Origin: Bettongia penicillata ogilbyi
Taxonomy: Eukaryota; Chordata; Mammalia; Diprotodontia; Potoroidae
Direction: 5' to 3'
Assembly: GCA_023548195.1 (NCBI GenBank)
Contig: JAJHZJ010000601.1
Location: 62,001 to 126,000, forward strand
DNA length: 64,000 nucleotides
Below, piece after piece: positions 23,482 to 35,083 of the stretch. Made by a program: the position numbers and the translations under genes. The notes below the pieces were generated by a model. It was not told the DNA's origin, ran no database searches, and was given only the letters and a program-made list of their open reading frames with translations. The first letter of the stretch is position 1. The number at the start of each line of letters is the position of its first letter.

Positions 23482-24943
23482 TTATACTCAGTTTTTCTGG
23501 GTAGGTGATTTTTAGTTTTAATCCTAGTTCCTTTGACTTCCAGAATATCATATTCCAAGCCCTCCAATCATTTAATGTAGACTCTGCCAGATCGTGTGTT
23601 ATCCTTATTGTATTTCCACAATACTCGAATTCTTTCTTTCTAACTGCTTGCAATATTTTATTCTTGATCTGGGAGCTCTGAAAATTGACTACAATATTGC
23701 TAGGAGTTTCTCTTTTTGGATGCCTTTCAGGAGGTCATCCGTGGATTCTTTCAATATTTATTTTGCCCTCTGTTTTGAGAATATTAGGGCTGTTTTCCTT
23801 GATAATTTCATGAAGGATGCTGTCTAGGTTCGTTGTTTGATCATGACTTTCAAGTAGTCTCATAATTTTTAAATAATCTCCCCCAGATTTATTTTCCAGG
23901 TCAGTTTTTTTCCAGTGACATATTTCACATTATTTTCTATTTTTTCATTCTTTTGGTTTTGTTTTCTAATTTCTTGATTTCCCATTAAGTCATTATCTTC
24001 CATTTGATCCATTCCAATTTTTAAAGAACTGTTTTATTCAGTGAGGTTTTGGAACTCTTTTTTCCATTTGAGTAATTCTGCTTTTTAAAGCATTCTTTTT
24101 CTCATTGGATTTTTGGACCTCTTTTGCCAATTGAGTTAGCTTACTTCTAAAGGTGATATTTTCTTCGGCATTTTTGGTTCTCCTTTAACAAACTATCGAC
24201 ACATTTTTCATGATTTTCTTGCATCCCTCTAATTTCTCTTAGCAATTTTTCTTCCACCTCTCTTAATTGATTTTCAAAATCCTTTTTGAACTCTTCCATG
24301 GCCTGAGAACATTACATATTTATTTTGGAGTTTTTGGATGTGGAAGCCTTGACTTCCTCTAATGTCATGCTTTGTTCTTCCTCATCCAAAAGAATGGGAG
24401 AAAATGCTTGTTCACCGAGAACATAACCTTCTGTAGTCTTATGTTTTCTCCCTTTCTTAAGCATTTCCCCAGTCTATTACTTGCCTTTTGAGTCCTTTGT
24501 AAAGAGGACAGTGTATTCTGGGGACCTGCAAGTTCTCAGTTACTCCAAGGTGGCACAATCAAGGGGGAGGAGATTACTCCTCTTCTGGCCTATACACTGG
24601 TCTTGGAGAAACCAAAAAGTTTTCTTCCCAGAATTTGCAATTGGAATGCCCCCACCAGAACCGCCTCCAGCTCCACCAGCAGTACACCTCCTCACCCCTG
24701 GGTGGATCTCAGGTCTGAGAATCAGATCAATGGCGCAATTCCCCTATTGGCTTTGGGGTGACGTCTCCCAGTGTTGCCACTCAGGGCTGGGATTCAGATC
24801 AGCTGTTAAATTCGCCCAGGAAGTCTAGGCAGAGGGTTGTAAAAATGGTCACTGCAACTGCTGTGCCTATTTTAGGAGACCCAGGCTACTCTCCCCTCTC
24901 CTGGTTGAAGCAGCCCTCCCACAGACCTTTGAAGCTCTCTCTA
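23482..24943 (-). mobile_element. HAL1 5' portion, antisense, no 3' end
   Basis: On the minus strand it spans part of the 5' UTR (from about 24935) and ORF1 (start box near 24450-24470) down to the C-terminal domain at 23482, then stops without a 3' UTR. It abuts a sense HAL1 at 24944, which overlaps it by some 700 bases of ORF1 content, so a simple twin-priming inversion is unlikely. Confidence 0.75.
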
Positions 24944-26835
24944 GAGAAAAACTGGGAAGAGAAATGAGAGAGATGCAAGAAAAGCATAAAAAACGGGTCA
25001 ATACCTTGGTAAAGGAGACCCAAAAAATGCTGAAGAAAATAACACCTTGAAAAATAGGCTAATTCAATTGGCAAAAGGGGTTCAAAAAGCCAATGAGGAG
25101 AAGAATGCTTTCAAAATCAAAATTAGCCAAATAGAAAAAGAGGTTCAAAAGCTCACTGAAGAAAAAAATTGTCTCAAGATTAGAATGGAACAGATAGAGT
25201 CTAATGACTTTTTGTGAAACCAAGGAATCATAAAACAAAACCAAAAGAATAAAAAATGGAAGAGAATGTGAAATATCTCATGGGAAAAACAACTGACTTG
25301 GAAAATAGATCCAGCAGAGACAATTTACAAATTATGGGACTACCTGAAAGCCATGATCGAAAAAAGAGCCTAGACATCATCTTTCATGAAATTATCAAGG
25401 AAAACTGCCCTGAGATTCTAGAACCAGAGGGAAAAATAAGTATTGAAGGAATCCATCAATCACCACCTGAAAGAGATCCAAAAAGTGAAACTCCTAGGAA
25501 CATTTTAGCCAAATTCCAGAATTCCCAGTTCAAGGAGAAAATATTGCAAGCAGCTAGAAAGAAACAATTCGAGTATTGTGGAATTACAGTCAGGATAATT
25601 CAAGATCTAGCAGCTTCTACATTAAGGGATCGAAAGGTGTGGAATAGGATATTCCAGAAATCAAAGGAACTAGGACTCAAACCAAGAATCACCTACCCAG
25701 AAAAACTGAGTATAATACTTCAGGGGAAAATATGGTCTTTCAATGAAACAGAGGACTTTCAAGCATTCTTGACGAAAAGACCAGAGGTGGAAAGAAAATT
25801 TGACTTTCAAACACAAGAATGAGAAGAAGCATGAAAAAGTAAACAGCAAAGAGAAGTCATAGGGGACTTACTAAAGTTGAACTCTTTCGATTCCTACATG
25901 GAAAGACAGTATTTGTAACTCTTGAAACTTTTCAGTATCTGGGTAGTTGGTGGGATTATGCACACACACACATACACACATGCACGCCCACACAGAGTCA
26001 GAGAGCAGAGAGTGAATTGAATAGGATGGGATCATATCTTTAAAAAATTAAGGTAAACAATGAGAGAGAAATATATTGGTAGGAGAGAGGGTGAAATGGA
26101 ATGGGCCAAATTATTTCTCATAGAAGAGGCAGGCAGGAGACTTTTTAGTGGTGGGAAAATGAGGAGAGCTGAAAGAAAAACATGAAGTTTACTCTCATCA
26201 CATTCGACTAAACAAATGAATAAAATGCACACGCATTTTGGTATGAAAACCTTTCTTACAATACAAAAAAGTGGGGGAGAAGAAGATAAGCAGGGTGAGG
26301 GAGATGAAGAAGGGAGAGCAATGGGAGGAAGAACAATTTGAAGGCAACACTCTTGGGGAGGGACAGGATAAAAAGAGAGAATAGAAACAATGGGGGGCAG
26401 GATAGGATGGAGGGAAATATAGTTAGTGTCACACAACACGACTGTTATGGAAGTCATTTGCAAAACTACCCAGATATGTCTCATATTGATTTGCCCGCCT
26501 TCCTAAAGGGAATGGGTGGGGATGGAGGGATGGGGACAAGTTGGAACTCAAAGTTTTCGTAACAACTGTTGAGTATTGTTCTTGCTACTGGGAAATAAGG
26601 AATCCAGGTAATGGGGAATAGACAGTTATCTAGCCCTTCAGGACAAAAGAGAAGATGGGGTCAAGGGAAGGGAGGGATGATAGAAGAGAGGGCAGATTGG
26701 TGATAGGGAAAATTAGAATGCTCGGTGTATTAGAGTGGGGGGAATGGACAAAAGGGGAGAAAATTTGGAACCCAAATTTTGCGAAAATGAATGTAAAAAG
26801 TTTAAAAAATAAATGTATAATAATAATAAAAAAAA
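24944..26835 (+). mobile_element. HAL1, 5'-truncated, sense
   Basis: Begins in the coiled coil of ORF1 (gagaaaaactgggaagagaaatg). ORF1 runs to TGA at 25820-25822, followed by a 3' UTR with a CA tract at 25961-25990 and an A-rich tail at about 26800-26835. Right flank 'agaagggtag' loosely matches 'agaaggcagg' left of the antisense partner (23471-23480), so the pair may share one insertion. Confidence 0.8.
25256..25822 (+). pseudogene. HAL1 ORF1 C-terminal half, open 188 codons
   Basis: The open frame covers the linker, the RRM-like domain (DNLQIMGLPESHD at about residues 21-33, SPPERDPK at about 78-85) and the C-terminal domain (ARKKQFEYCG, ITYPEKLS) to the family terminus FDFQTQE. The N-terminal coiled coil precedes it at 24944-25250, with two frame changes (near 25030 and 25216-25255). 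RNA-binding chaperone of the LINE; broken here. Confidence 0.8.
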
Positions 26836-27039
26836 GAAGGGTAGTTTTTCAAGTGAAAACATCATTGCACCTCAACATAATACCCGGTTCACCACCAGTT
26901 CTTCTTTCATCTCTGCAGGATCCATTATGTGTTCTAAACCCTAACATACCTATTCACCAGCTGTCGGTGACTACCAATATCAGGGAATCTCACATTCAGA
27001 GCATTTGGAATCTCATATTTGTAGCATGCCATTCATTTC

Positions 27040-27297
<258 letters not shown>

Positions 27298-28290
27298 TTT
27301 TTACATTCATTTTCACAAAATTTTGGGTTCCAAATTTTCTCCCCTTTTATCCCCTCCCCCCACCCCGATACCCCAAGCATCTAATATTCCCTATCTCCAA
27401 TCTGCCCTCTCTTCTGTCATCCCTCCCTTCTCTTGTCTCCATCTTCTCTTTTCTCCTGTAGGACCAGATGACTTTCTATTCCTCATTAATTGTATGTCTT
27501 CCTTCCAAGAGCAACAGCAATACTAACCAGTTGTTCCTAAAACTTTGAGTTCCAAATTCTCCCCATCCCTCTCTCCCCACCCATTCCCTTTGGGAAGGCA
27601 GGCAACTCAATATAGGCCATATCTGTGTAATTTTGCAAATGTCTTCCCTGATAGTCGTGTTGTATAAGACTAACTGAATTACCCTCCATCCTACCCTGCC
27701 CCTCATTGTTTCTCTTCCGTCTTGTGATCCTGTCCCTCCCCAAGTGTTGATTTCAAATTGCTCCCTCCTCCCTTTGCATTCCCTTCCATCACCCCCCCTT
27801 GCTTATCACCTTCTCCCCCACTTTCCTATACTGTAAGATAGGTTTTCATACCAAATTGAGCGTGCATTTCACTCCTTCGTTTAGTCAAATGTGATGAGGG
27901 TAAACTTCTTATTTTTTTTTTTCTCAACTCTCCTCTTTTTCCCTCCACTAAGAAAAACTCCTACCTGACTCTTAAATGACATATAGTTACCCCCTTCCAT
28001 TTCCCCCTCTTTCCTCCCACTACATTTCTCTCTCACCATTTACCTTAATTTCTTTTAAGGTATGGTCCCATCCTATTCAGTTCAATCTGTGCTCTCTGTC
28101 TCTGTATGTGTGTGCATGTGTGTATGTGTGTGCATGCGTGTACATGTGTATGTGTGGTCCCACCAACTACTCAGATACTGAAAAGTTTTAAGAGTTAGAA
28201 ATATTGTCTTTCCCTGTATGAATGTATACAGTTCACTTCTGGTACGTCCCTTAATCCTTCTCTTTGCTGTTTCCTTTTTCATGCTTCTTC

Positions 28291-29393
28291 TCATTCTTGT
28301 GTTTGAAAGTCAAATTTTCTTTTCAGCTCTGGTCTTTTCATCAAGAATGCTTGAAAGTCCTCTGTTTCATTGAAAGACCATATTTTCCCCTGAAGTATTA
28401 CACTCAGTTTAGCTGAGTAGGTGATTCTTGGTTTGAGTCCTAGTTCCTTTGACTTCTGGAATATCCTATTCCACGGCTTTCGATCTCTTAATGTAGAAGC
28501 TGCTAGATCTTGAGTTATCCTGATTGTATTTCCACAGTACTGGAATTGTTTCTTTCTAGCTGCTTGCAAGATTTTCTCCTTGAGCTGGGAGTTCTGGAAT
28601 CTGGCTAAAATGTTCCTAGGAGTTTCTCTTTTTGGATCTCTTTCAGGTGGTGATCGATGGATTCTTTCAATACTTATTTTGCCCTCTGGTTCTAGAATGT
28701 CAGGACAGTTTTCCTCGATAATTTCATGGAAGATGATGTCTAAGCTCTTTTTTTGATCATGACTTTCATGTAGTCCCATAATTTTTAAATTGTCTCTCCT
28801 TGATCTATTTTCCAGGTCAGTTCTTTTTCCCATGAGATATTTCACATTCTCTTCCATTTTTTTCATTCTTTTGGTTTTGTTTGGTGATTTCTTGGTTTCT
28901 CGTAAAGTCGTTAGACTCCATCTGTTCCATTCTAATTTTCAGAGAACTATTCTCTTCAGTGAGCTTTTGAACCTCTTTTTCCATTTGCCTAATTCTGCTT
29001 TTGAAAGCGTTCTTCTCCTCATTGGCTTTTTGAACCTCTTTTGCCAATTCAGTGACCCTAGTCTTCAAGGTGTTATTTTCTTCACCATATTTTTGGGTCT
29101 CCTTCACCAAGGTATTCACCCGTTTTTCATACTTTTCTTGCATCTCTCTCATTTCTCTTCCCAGTTTTTCCTCCACCTGTCTAACTTGCTTTTCAAAATT
29201 CTTTTTGAGCTCTTCCAAGGCCTGAGCCCACCTGACATCCCCCTGGGGTGTCTGGGGTACTGAAGGCCCTGCCCTCCACGTCTTTTCCTGATGGCAAGAA
29301 TACGTCCTCTTCATCAGATCCGAATGTCGGGCTCATTTGCATTTGTTGGAAAAAACTCTCTATAGTCTTATTTTTCTTCCCTTTTCTAGGCAT
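28291..29393 (-). pseudogene. HAL1 ORF1 with two frameshifts
   Basis: Start Met at 29393 (MPRKGKKNKTIESFF) follows the conserved 'caagtaactggctgggaaa' box. Three overlapping open frames (29393-29193, 29314-28817, 28866-28291) cover the whole protein: basic N-terminus, coiled coil (KLGREMREMQEKYEKRV..LTEENSSLKIRMEQ), RRM-like region (DNLKIMGLHESHD) and C-terminal domain to FQTQE. The span is 1103 bases against 1098 in the best copy, so two small insertions break it near 29200-29314 and 28817-28866. Confidence 0.85.
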
Positions 29394-29539
29394 TTTCCCA
29401 GCCAGTTACTTGACTTCGGAGATTCCTGTCCACCCCCGCCTAGATCCGCCCAGCTAGTGCTTGGGGTCTCAGGTTCAAATGTGCTTTCCACGCCGCCCGC
29501 CCGCCTGCTGATCAATGTGAGCTTTAGTTCAGGTGCTGG

Positions 29540-29755
29540 GGTGGGGGCAGGGCCGCCTCCCAGGCTCAGCTCCCTCAGGCGCTTTATGCGGAGTCCTTCA
29601 GGAATGGAGCAGTTCGGGGGGGGGGGCGCCTCCCAGGCTCAGCTCCCTCAGGGGCTTTATGCAGACGCCTTCAGTAGTAGAGCAGGGTGGGGCAGGGCCA
29701 TCTTCCAGGCGAAGCTCCCTCAGGTTGTTTATGCAGAGACTTTCAGTAATGAAGA
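29540..29755 (-). repeat. Three tandem ~70-bp units in HAL1 5' UTR
   Basis: Units begin at the gcctcccaggctcag-like box near 29555, 29628 and 29697 and include 'ccctcagg..ctttatgcagag..ttcagtaatg'. The spacing is about 70-73 bases. It resembles the promoter monomers of rodent L1, here in a half-LINE. Confidence 0.8.
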
Positions 29756-30179
29756 TCCTGCCTGCTGCTGGGGAAGTCCCAGGCCGCCGCCCGCCGCTGC
29801 TGCCTCCCACACCTCTGCCTCCGCTGCTTCCCGAGGGGGCCCGAGTCACTGGGACACCCCACTCCCCTCAGCCAGCCAGCCTTCTCTCTCACTGACCTGT
29901 AGCTTCTGTGGGCGGAGGGACTTTCCCGGCTGCCGGAGCTTCTGTTCCTGAAGCCTGCTTAGGTCAGCTTCTCTGCGGCCACGGTCAGGGCAGTGCTGGG
30001 ATGGGGTCCGCTTTCCGGAGTGCGATGGACCCTGGGGATGGGTCTCCAGGGCTCTCTGGCACGGAAATCTCTTCCACTCTGTTTCTGTACCCCTTTCAGT
30101 GGTCCAGAAGTTATGGGGGTCTCTTTTACATTAATTCTATGGGCTGTGGGTTGGAGCTCGTAAACGTGCGTCCTTCTAC

Positions 30180-30198
30180 TCTGCCATCTTGGCTCCGC
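30180..30198 (-). promoter_or_regulatory. YY1-like motif at HAL1 5' end
   Basis: The complement reads GGAGCCAAGATGGCAGAGT. AAGATGGC is the core of the YY1 site that positions initiation in human L1 near its first bases. Equivalent boxes stand at the outer end of every 5'-complete HAL1/L1 copy in the window. Confidence 0.5.
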
Positions 30199-30639
30199 CC
30201 CTCCCCATGCCATTCATTTCGGGGGCAATAAACTTTTCCAGTGAAGGAAACCTTCTTAGCTAAATTCAGTCATATCTCTCTACTCCTCAATACATCTCCA
30301 CCGTTATGTTAATGTGTATTTTTCTGTTGTATTAAGGGTATCCCCACATCTTTTCTCTCTATTCCCTCTTCCAGTCTTCTCAATTATGTGTCAATATAAC
30401 TTTGCATCAAATTGCTTTATATACTCTAACATAGTACTCTTGGCATCTAAACTCAGTAAAAGCCCCACCCCCCTCCAACTTTGGATAATCCAGTAATCTT
30501 TCCACAGAGATAAATTTACTTTCCTCACAATGTCTCAATTTATTGATGGCTGCACTTACAGTGAAGTTAGCAGTCATGCTAGAGGACTAATAAAAAACAT
30601 GCCAAATAGAGTCTAAACATGTGCATATCCAGTAATGAT

Positions 30640-31000
30640 AACTATGATTACAGAAAAAATTTAAAAAAAATATTCTTGAGCAAGATTGGCATGAACTAAC
30701 ACAAACTGAAATGATCAGTACCAGGAAGACATTGTACACAGTAATAGGAATAATAGTAACATAACATGTGAAAGGCTAACATATTCAGATTAATATAATT
30801 ATCCATGATAGTTCCAAAGAATTCTTGATTAAAAATGCTATCCACCTCCATAGAGAACTGATGAAAATTGAGTAAAGAATGAAAAATGTTGTTTTTCAAT
30901 TTATTTTTCTTCTTTTTATTATCTTTCTGCAATGTAGCTAATATAGAAAGATATTTTGTCTAATTTTAGAGGCATAATGCATATAATATTCCATAATTTT
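30640..31000 (+). mobile_element. L1 3' UTR fragment
   Basis: 'gaactaacacaaactgaaatgatcagtaccaggaag', '..ccaaagaattcttgattaaaaatgctatccacctcc' and 'gcaatgtagctaatatagaaa' follow the order of the marsupial L1 region after ORF2 (compare 57220-57420). Confidence 0.65.
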
Positions 31001-31159
31001 CCTATGGGAGCAGCTTCTAAAGAAGTTTGAGCTTGAAATAAGGTTATTAAAAATTTTTAGATATGTATGTATATATGTGCATTTATATATATATGTATGT
31101 ATGTATGTATGCATGTATTTCTCCCTTAGAAAATATTGTAGATTTTAAGAACGAAAATA

Positions 31160-31408
31160 CGTAAGAACTAATGAAGTACCCATTATAGGCCAGTTTCTGT
31201 GCTAACCACTTTAAAAATAATATCTAATTTGATCCTCACTACAATCTGAATAGAAAGTGCAATTATCTCCTTTTAAAAGCTTAAGAAACTGAGGAAGACA
31301 GAGATTGCAGGGTCACATTGGTCTTAAGTATCTGAAACAACTTTTTCACTGAACTGTTCCTGACTCCAGGCACAGAGATAAATTCACTGGGCCACTTAAC
31401 TACCTGAT
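31160..31408 (+). mobile_element. MIR/THER SINE, first of two
   Basis: 'aggccagtttctgtgctaaccactttaaaaataatatctaatttgatcctcac..aagaaactgaggaagacagag' to 'cctgactccaggcacag..ccactta' is in full MIR order. Confidence 0.75.
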
Positions 31409-31604
31409 AAGATTTCAAATGATCCTCACACCAAACGTGGTGTGTCAACGTTCTTATTCTCCGTATTTTACCAGGAAGAAAAAGTGACAGAAGAATGTTG
31501 TGATACTTGCAATAATTCACAGCTCTGTGTGAGGGTAGGTTAGAAATCGGTTCTTCCTCACAGCAGGGCCAGTTCTCTATCCACTGCACTATCTACTACC
31601 TTCT
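31409..31604 (+). mobile_element. MIR/THER SINE, second of two
   Basis: A second, more diverged unit: 'aaatgatcctcacac..', 'ttattctccgtattttacc', 'cacagctctgtgtgagg', 'ccagttctctatccactgcactatctactacc'. Directly abuts the first. Confidence 0.6.
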
Positions 31605-33125
31605 AAACGTTCTGTAATTTTCTAAAGACAATTCAACCTGCTCATCTATCTCAAGTTACTTTTGGTAAGTTACACTAAGTCCATTTGTATCCATATGTCC
31701 CAGAGATACATTCAAAAAAGCAAACTCTCAATCTTGTCCATTCAACTTTATGTAATATTCTGGTGAATAGGCGTTTTTCATCTACTTGACTTCTAATGTT
31801 TGTGTGATTAAAATAAACTGTTCTGGGTCACAATTTCCCTGTACATGATGCAACCATAACATATCAAGCATAAACGAAGTCTGGAACATAAAAATGTCTC
31901 ATGAAATTAGCCACACCAGTAAAATTATTCACTTATTAGTCTCTGGGCAATTTGCATGACATGATCATAAAAAAAAAGAATGAACCATTTCCATTTCTTC
32001 AGGGACATGGCCTCATAGGGACAGAGAAAACCAAAAAGTCTGAAAGCAGTACAGATTACATGAACAAGCTATAGAAAATTCTCCATTCCAGATTAGCAGG
32101 TAACATTATTTTGTGTTTATGAACTTCCAGTGCAACAGGTGTGAAAGCAGTAGATTCCAAAAATCTTACTTTACAAGCTCCATCACTTTACCCATCATGG
32201 GAGAATTGTTTGGCCTTGGGATGAATTCAGTAACATTGAAATGACATAAAATCATTGTAGGAAAGCCATCAAATGCCTGTTCCTAACTGTGACATTTTTT
32301 ACAGAAATTTTTCTGCAATCAGAAAAATAAGATAGTTTTTGTTAAGGGATGTTGATCACTAATAATACATGGGATCAGAGTGATCTTTCAGCCAATGCTA
32401 TGTAACTGGACATCAACTGAACAAGAACCATTTTTAAAATGTCTTTTCATGTCTCTGGGAATAAGATATATTAAAAACACAAAAAGTGCTAGCCTAGTTC
32501 ACCTTCAAAATCCAGGTGGAAAAATAATTTCTCTCTGTTATGGCAAGTGGAGGGGACACTACAGAGGGTGAATACATGTATTGAGTCTCCAGTAGATGTC
32601 ATACAAGTAATGACTACGGGAGGTAGAGACTTCAATTGATCTTGGATCTTTACATTCAGTGGTTGAGGGTACTACTAAAGAGAAAATTCCATCTCTCAGC
32701 ATTAGCTATCATTTTACAACTGATCATCTTAGACAATGACCCAACAGCCAGGAGGTTTCATGGCTAGCAGAAGGTTCTGGGAAATGTGTTGGATATGCTA
32801 TTTATTCCATCTCTACTTAGCTGCAAACCAAACTTGATGACCACAATTCGACCACAAGGTGATCATATATGTTCCATACTACTAATGTGGTATCCCATTA
32901 TAATCTTTTGACCCATTGGTTAGTGAAAATTAAAAGCTATTTATAATCTTCTCCTGTCCTATCACTTGGAGAAAATTAGTTTCCTATTTTTATTTTATTT
33001 GACAGGATAAAATCACATTCACTATCCTCTTTGTGACAAGATATTCAATGTGATATTATTTCAATTTGAGTGAACCACATGGCACCCAAGTGAATAAAAT
33101 TACATTGCAATTAAGTGAGAAAATC

Positions 33126-34185
33126 TTTGCTCATTTTTCAATTATTTTAACTTTATTTGTTTATCTAATACTTTTATTTCTCCCAGTTACATGTAAAACA
33201 ATTTTAACATTTGTTTTTAAAACTTTGAATTCCAAATTCTCTCTCCATTCCTCCCTTCCTATGCCCCTCATTGAAAAGGCAAGCAACTCCAGATAGTTTA
33301 TATGAGGGTAGTTACACAAAATATTTCCAAAATAGTCAATTAATGGGGAAAAATAGACCCCCCCACACAAAAAATAATAAAAACCACAAACTCAAGGACA
33401 GCCAAAAATGTATGCTTCAATCAATATTCAGACACCATCGGTTCTCTCTCGGGGATGGATATAATGTTTTATCTTAAGTTCTTCAGTATTTTCTTGGATC
33501 ATTGTACTGTTGAGAATAGCTGTCGTTCACTGTTAATCATGGCATAACATCACAGTAAATTCGTTTTGCATCAGCTCATGTAAGTCATTCCAGGTTTTTC
33601 TGAGAGCATACTACTCATTATTTCTTATAGCATGAGAGTATTTCATCACAATCACATAGAACCTTTATATTTTCAGCCATTCCCCAATTGAAGAATATCT
33701 GTTCAATTTCCAGTTGTTTACCGCCAGAAGAGAGCTGCTATAAATATTTTTGTACATATATGTCCTTTTCCTTTTTTTTTTTTTTTTTATGATTTTGGGG
33801 GTATAGACCTAGAGTGGCGTTGCTAAGTCAAAGGGTATGCATGGTTTTATAGCACTTTCGGCTTATTTCCAAATTACTCTACAGAATGGTTAAATCAGTT
33901 CACAGTTTCACCAAGAGTGCATTAATGTCTCATTTTCCCCACATATCCTCCACCATTCATTTTCCTTTTCTATCCTATTAGCCAATACAATACTGGTGGG
34001 ATAGTGCCTGAGAATTGTTTTAACTGGCATTTCTCCAACAAATAATGAGTTAGAGCATTTTTTTTTGATATGATTATAGAGCTTTGTTTACTTCATCTGA
34101 TTACCTTATCTTTTTATCATTTGTTAAATGTGGAATTATTCCAATTTTTTATAATTTTGATGGAGTTTTCGACGTTACAGACTTA
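33126..34185 (-). mobile_element. L1 3' end, antisense (ORF2 C-terminus + 3' UTR)
   Basis: 'cattccccaattgaagaatatctgttcaatttcc', 'agagctgctataaatatttttgtacatat..' and 'ctacagaatggttaaatcagttcacag' are the complement of the L1 region seen in sense at 56840-57140. Left of it is the L1 3' UTR (33160-33330); right of it ORF2 sequence to about 34185. Confidence 0.75.
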
Positions 34186-34980
34186 AAGACTTTATCAGAG
34201 AAACTTCAGTCTTTCTTCCACAGTTACTACTGCTAACTGTTTTCCCTCCAACCTCCCACCCCATTAATGCTATTTTCTCTATCCTTTTATTCTGTCGCTT
34301 CTCAAAAGTGTTTTGCTTTTGACTACCCCTCGTCCCATCTACCCTGTTTCTGTCATATGCCCTTGTTTTATCCTCTTCCACTCATTCTTTCTTATAGGAT
34401 AAGACAGATTCCTATACCTAATTGAGTGTAGATGTTATTCATTCTTTGATACAATTCTGAATGAAAGTTTCACTCACTCCCCCTCAATTCTCCCTTCTTC
34501 CCCTCCACTATAAAACCTTTTCCTTACTTTTTATATGAGATAATTTCTCCCATTCTATCACTCCCTTTCCCTTTCCCCCAGTGCATTCCTCTCTCACACA
34601 CACCTTAATTTTAATTTTTTAGATACCAACCCTTTGTATTCAACTCACACCTCTGCCTTCTGTCTACATATGTTCCATTTATCCCTAATAATGTGAAAGT
34701 TCTTGTGAGTTATTAGTATCATCTTCTGATGTAGCGATGTGAACAGTTTAATTGTATTAAGTCCTTTATGATTTCCCTTTTATGTTTTTTTTTATGTTTA
34801 CCTCTTTATGCTTCTATGGAGTCTTGCATTTTGCAGTCAAATTTTATCTTCAGGTCTGATTTTTTTCATCAAGAATTCTTGAAAGTCTTCAGTTTCTTAG
34901 AATGACATTTTTCCCCTGGAGGTTTATGCTTCTTGGTGCTAATCCTAATTCCTTTGGTTTCTGGATCTGCTCATCTTTAA
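34186..34980 (-). mobile_element. Old HAL1 3' UTR and ORF1 end, antisense
   Basis: Follows the HAL1 3' UTR order on the minus strand in decayed form: 'cctatacctaattgagtgtagatgttattc..', 'cctccactataaaaccttttccttac', 'ttagatacca..ttcaactcac'. The ORF1 end lies at 34830-34975 ('caaattttatcttcaggtctgatttttttcatcaagaattcttgaaag'). Older than the TSD-bearing copies. It ends about 75 bases before the OR acceptor. Confidence 0.65.
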
Positions 34981-35035
34981 CATATTTCTATCCCTTAACA
35001 GCCTACTTATTTATGCAAAGTATATTAAAGAAGAC

Positions 35036-35056
35036 TTCTTTCCTTTTTTTCCTCAG
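35036..35056 (+). promoter_or_regulatory. Splice acceptor before second OR coding exon
   Basis: A pyrimidine-rich run ends in CCTCAG at 35051-35056, just after an 'aaagaag' motif that is also found before the first receptor's acceptor. This suggests the 5' intron boundary was duplicated together with the gene. The donor exon is not identified; upstream of about 34980 the intron is filled with antisense L1/HAL1 relics. Confidence 0.7.
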
Positions 35057-35059
35057 AGT

Positions 35060-35083
35060 ATGATTCTTGGACGAAAGAAATGA
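35060..35083 (+). CDS. Seven-codon upstream ORF overlapping the OR start
   Basis: Starting four bases into the predicted coding exon, ATG at 35060 opens seven codons (Met-Ile-Leu-Gly-Arg-Lys-Lys) that stop at TGA 35081-35083. The stop overlaps the receptor start codon as ATGA. This arrangement is known to allow termination-reinitiation or to repress the main frame. The first receptor has no ATG between its acceptor and its start. It may have no function; only its position is notable. Confidence 0.45.
   Translation: MILGRKK

Larger units (their letters stand above)
30221..33125. other. Mostly unique DNA with old LINE/SINE pieces
   Basis: No gene recognised. Contains an L1 3' UTR piece (30640-31000), two adjacent MIR-like SINEs (31160-31604) and otherwise featureless AT-rich sequence. 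The frames at 31281-31589 (minus) and 32380-32571 lack any domain. Confidence 0.5.

Noticed and set aside
29337..29951. 204- and 120-codon proline/arginine-rich frames
   Set aside because: They arise on the opposite strand of the GC-rich, tandemly repeated HAL1 5' UTR.
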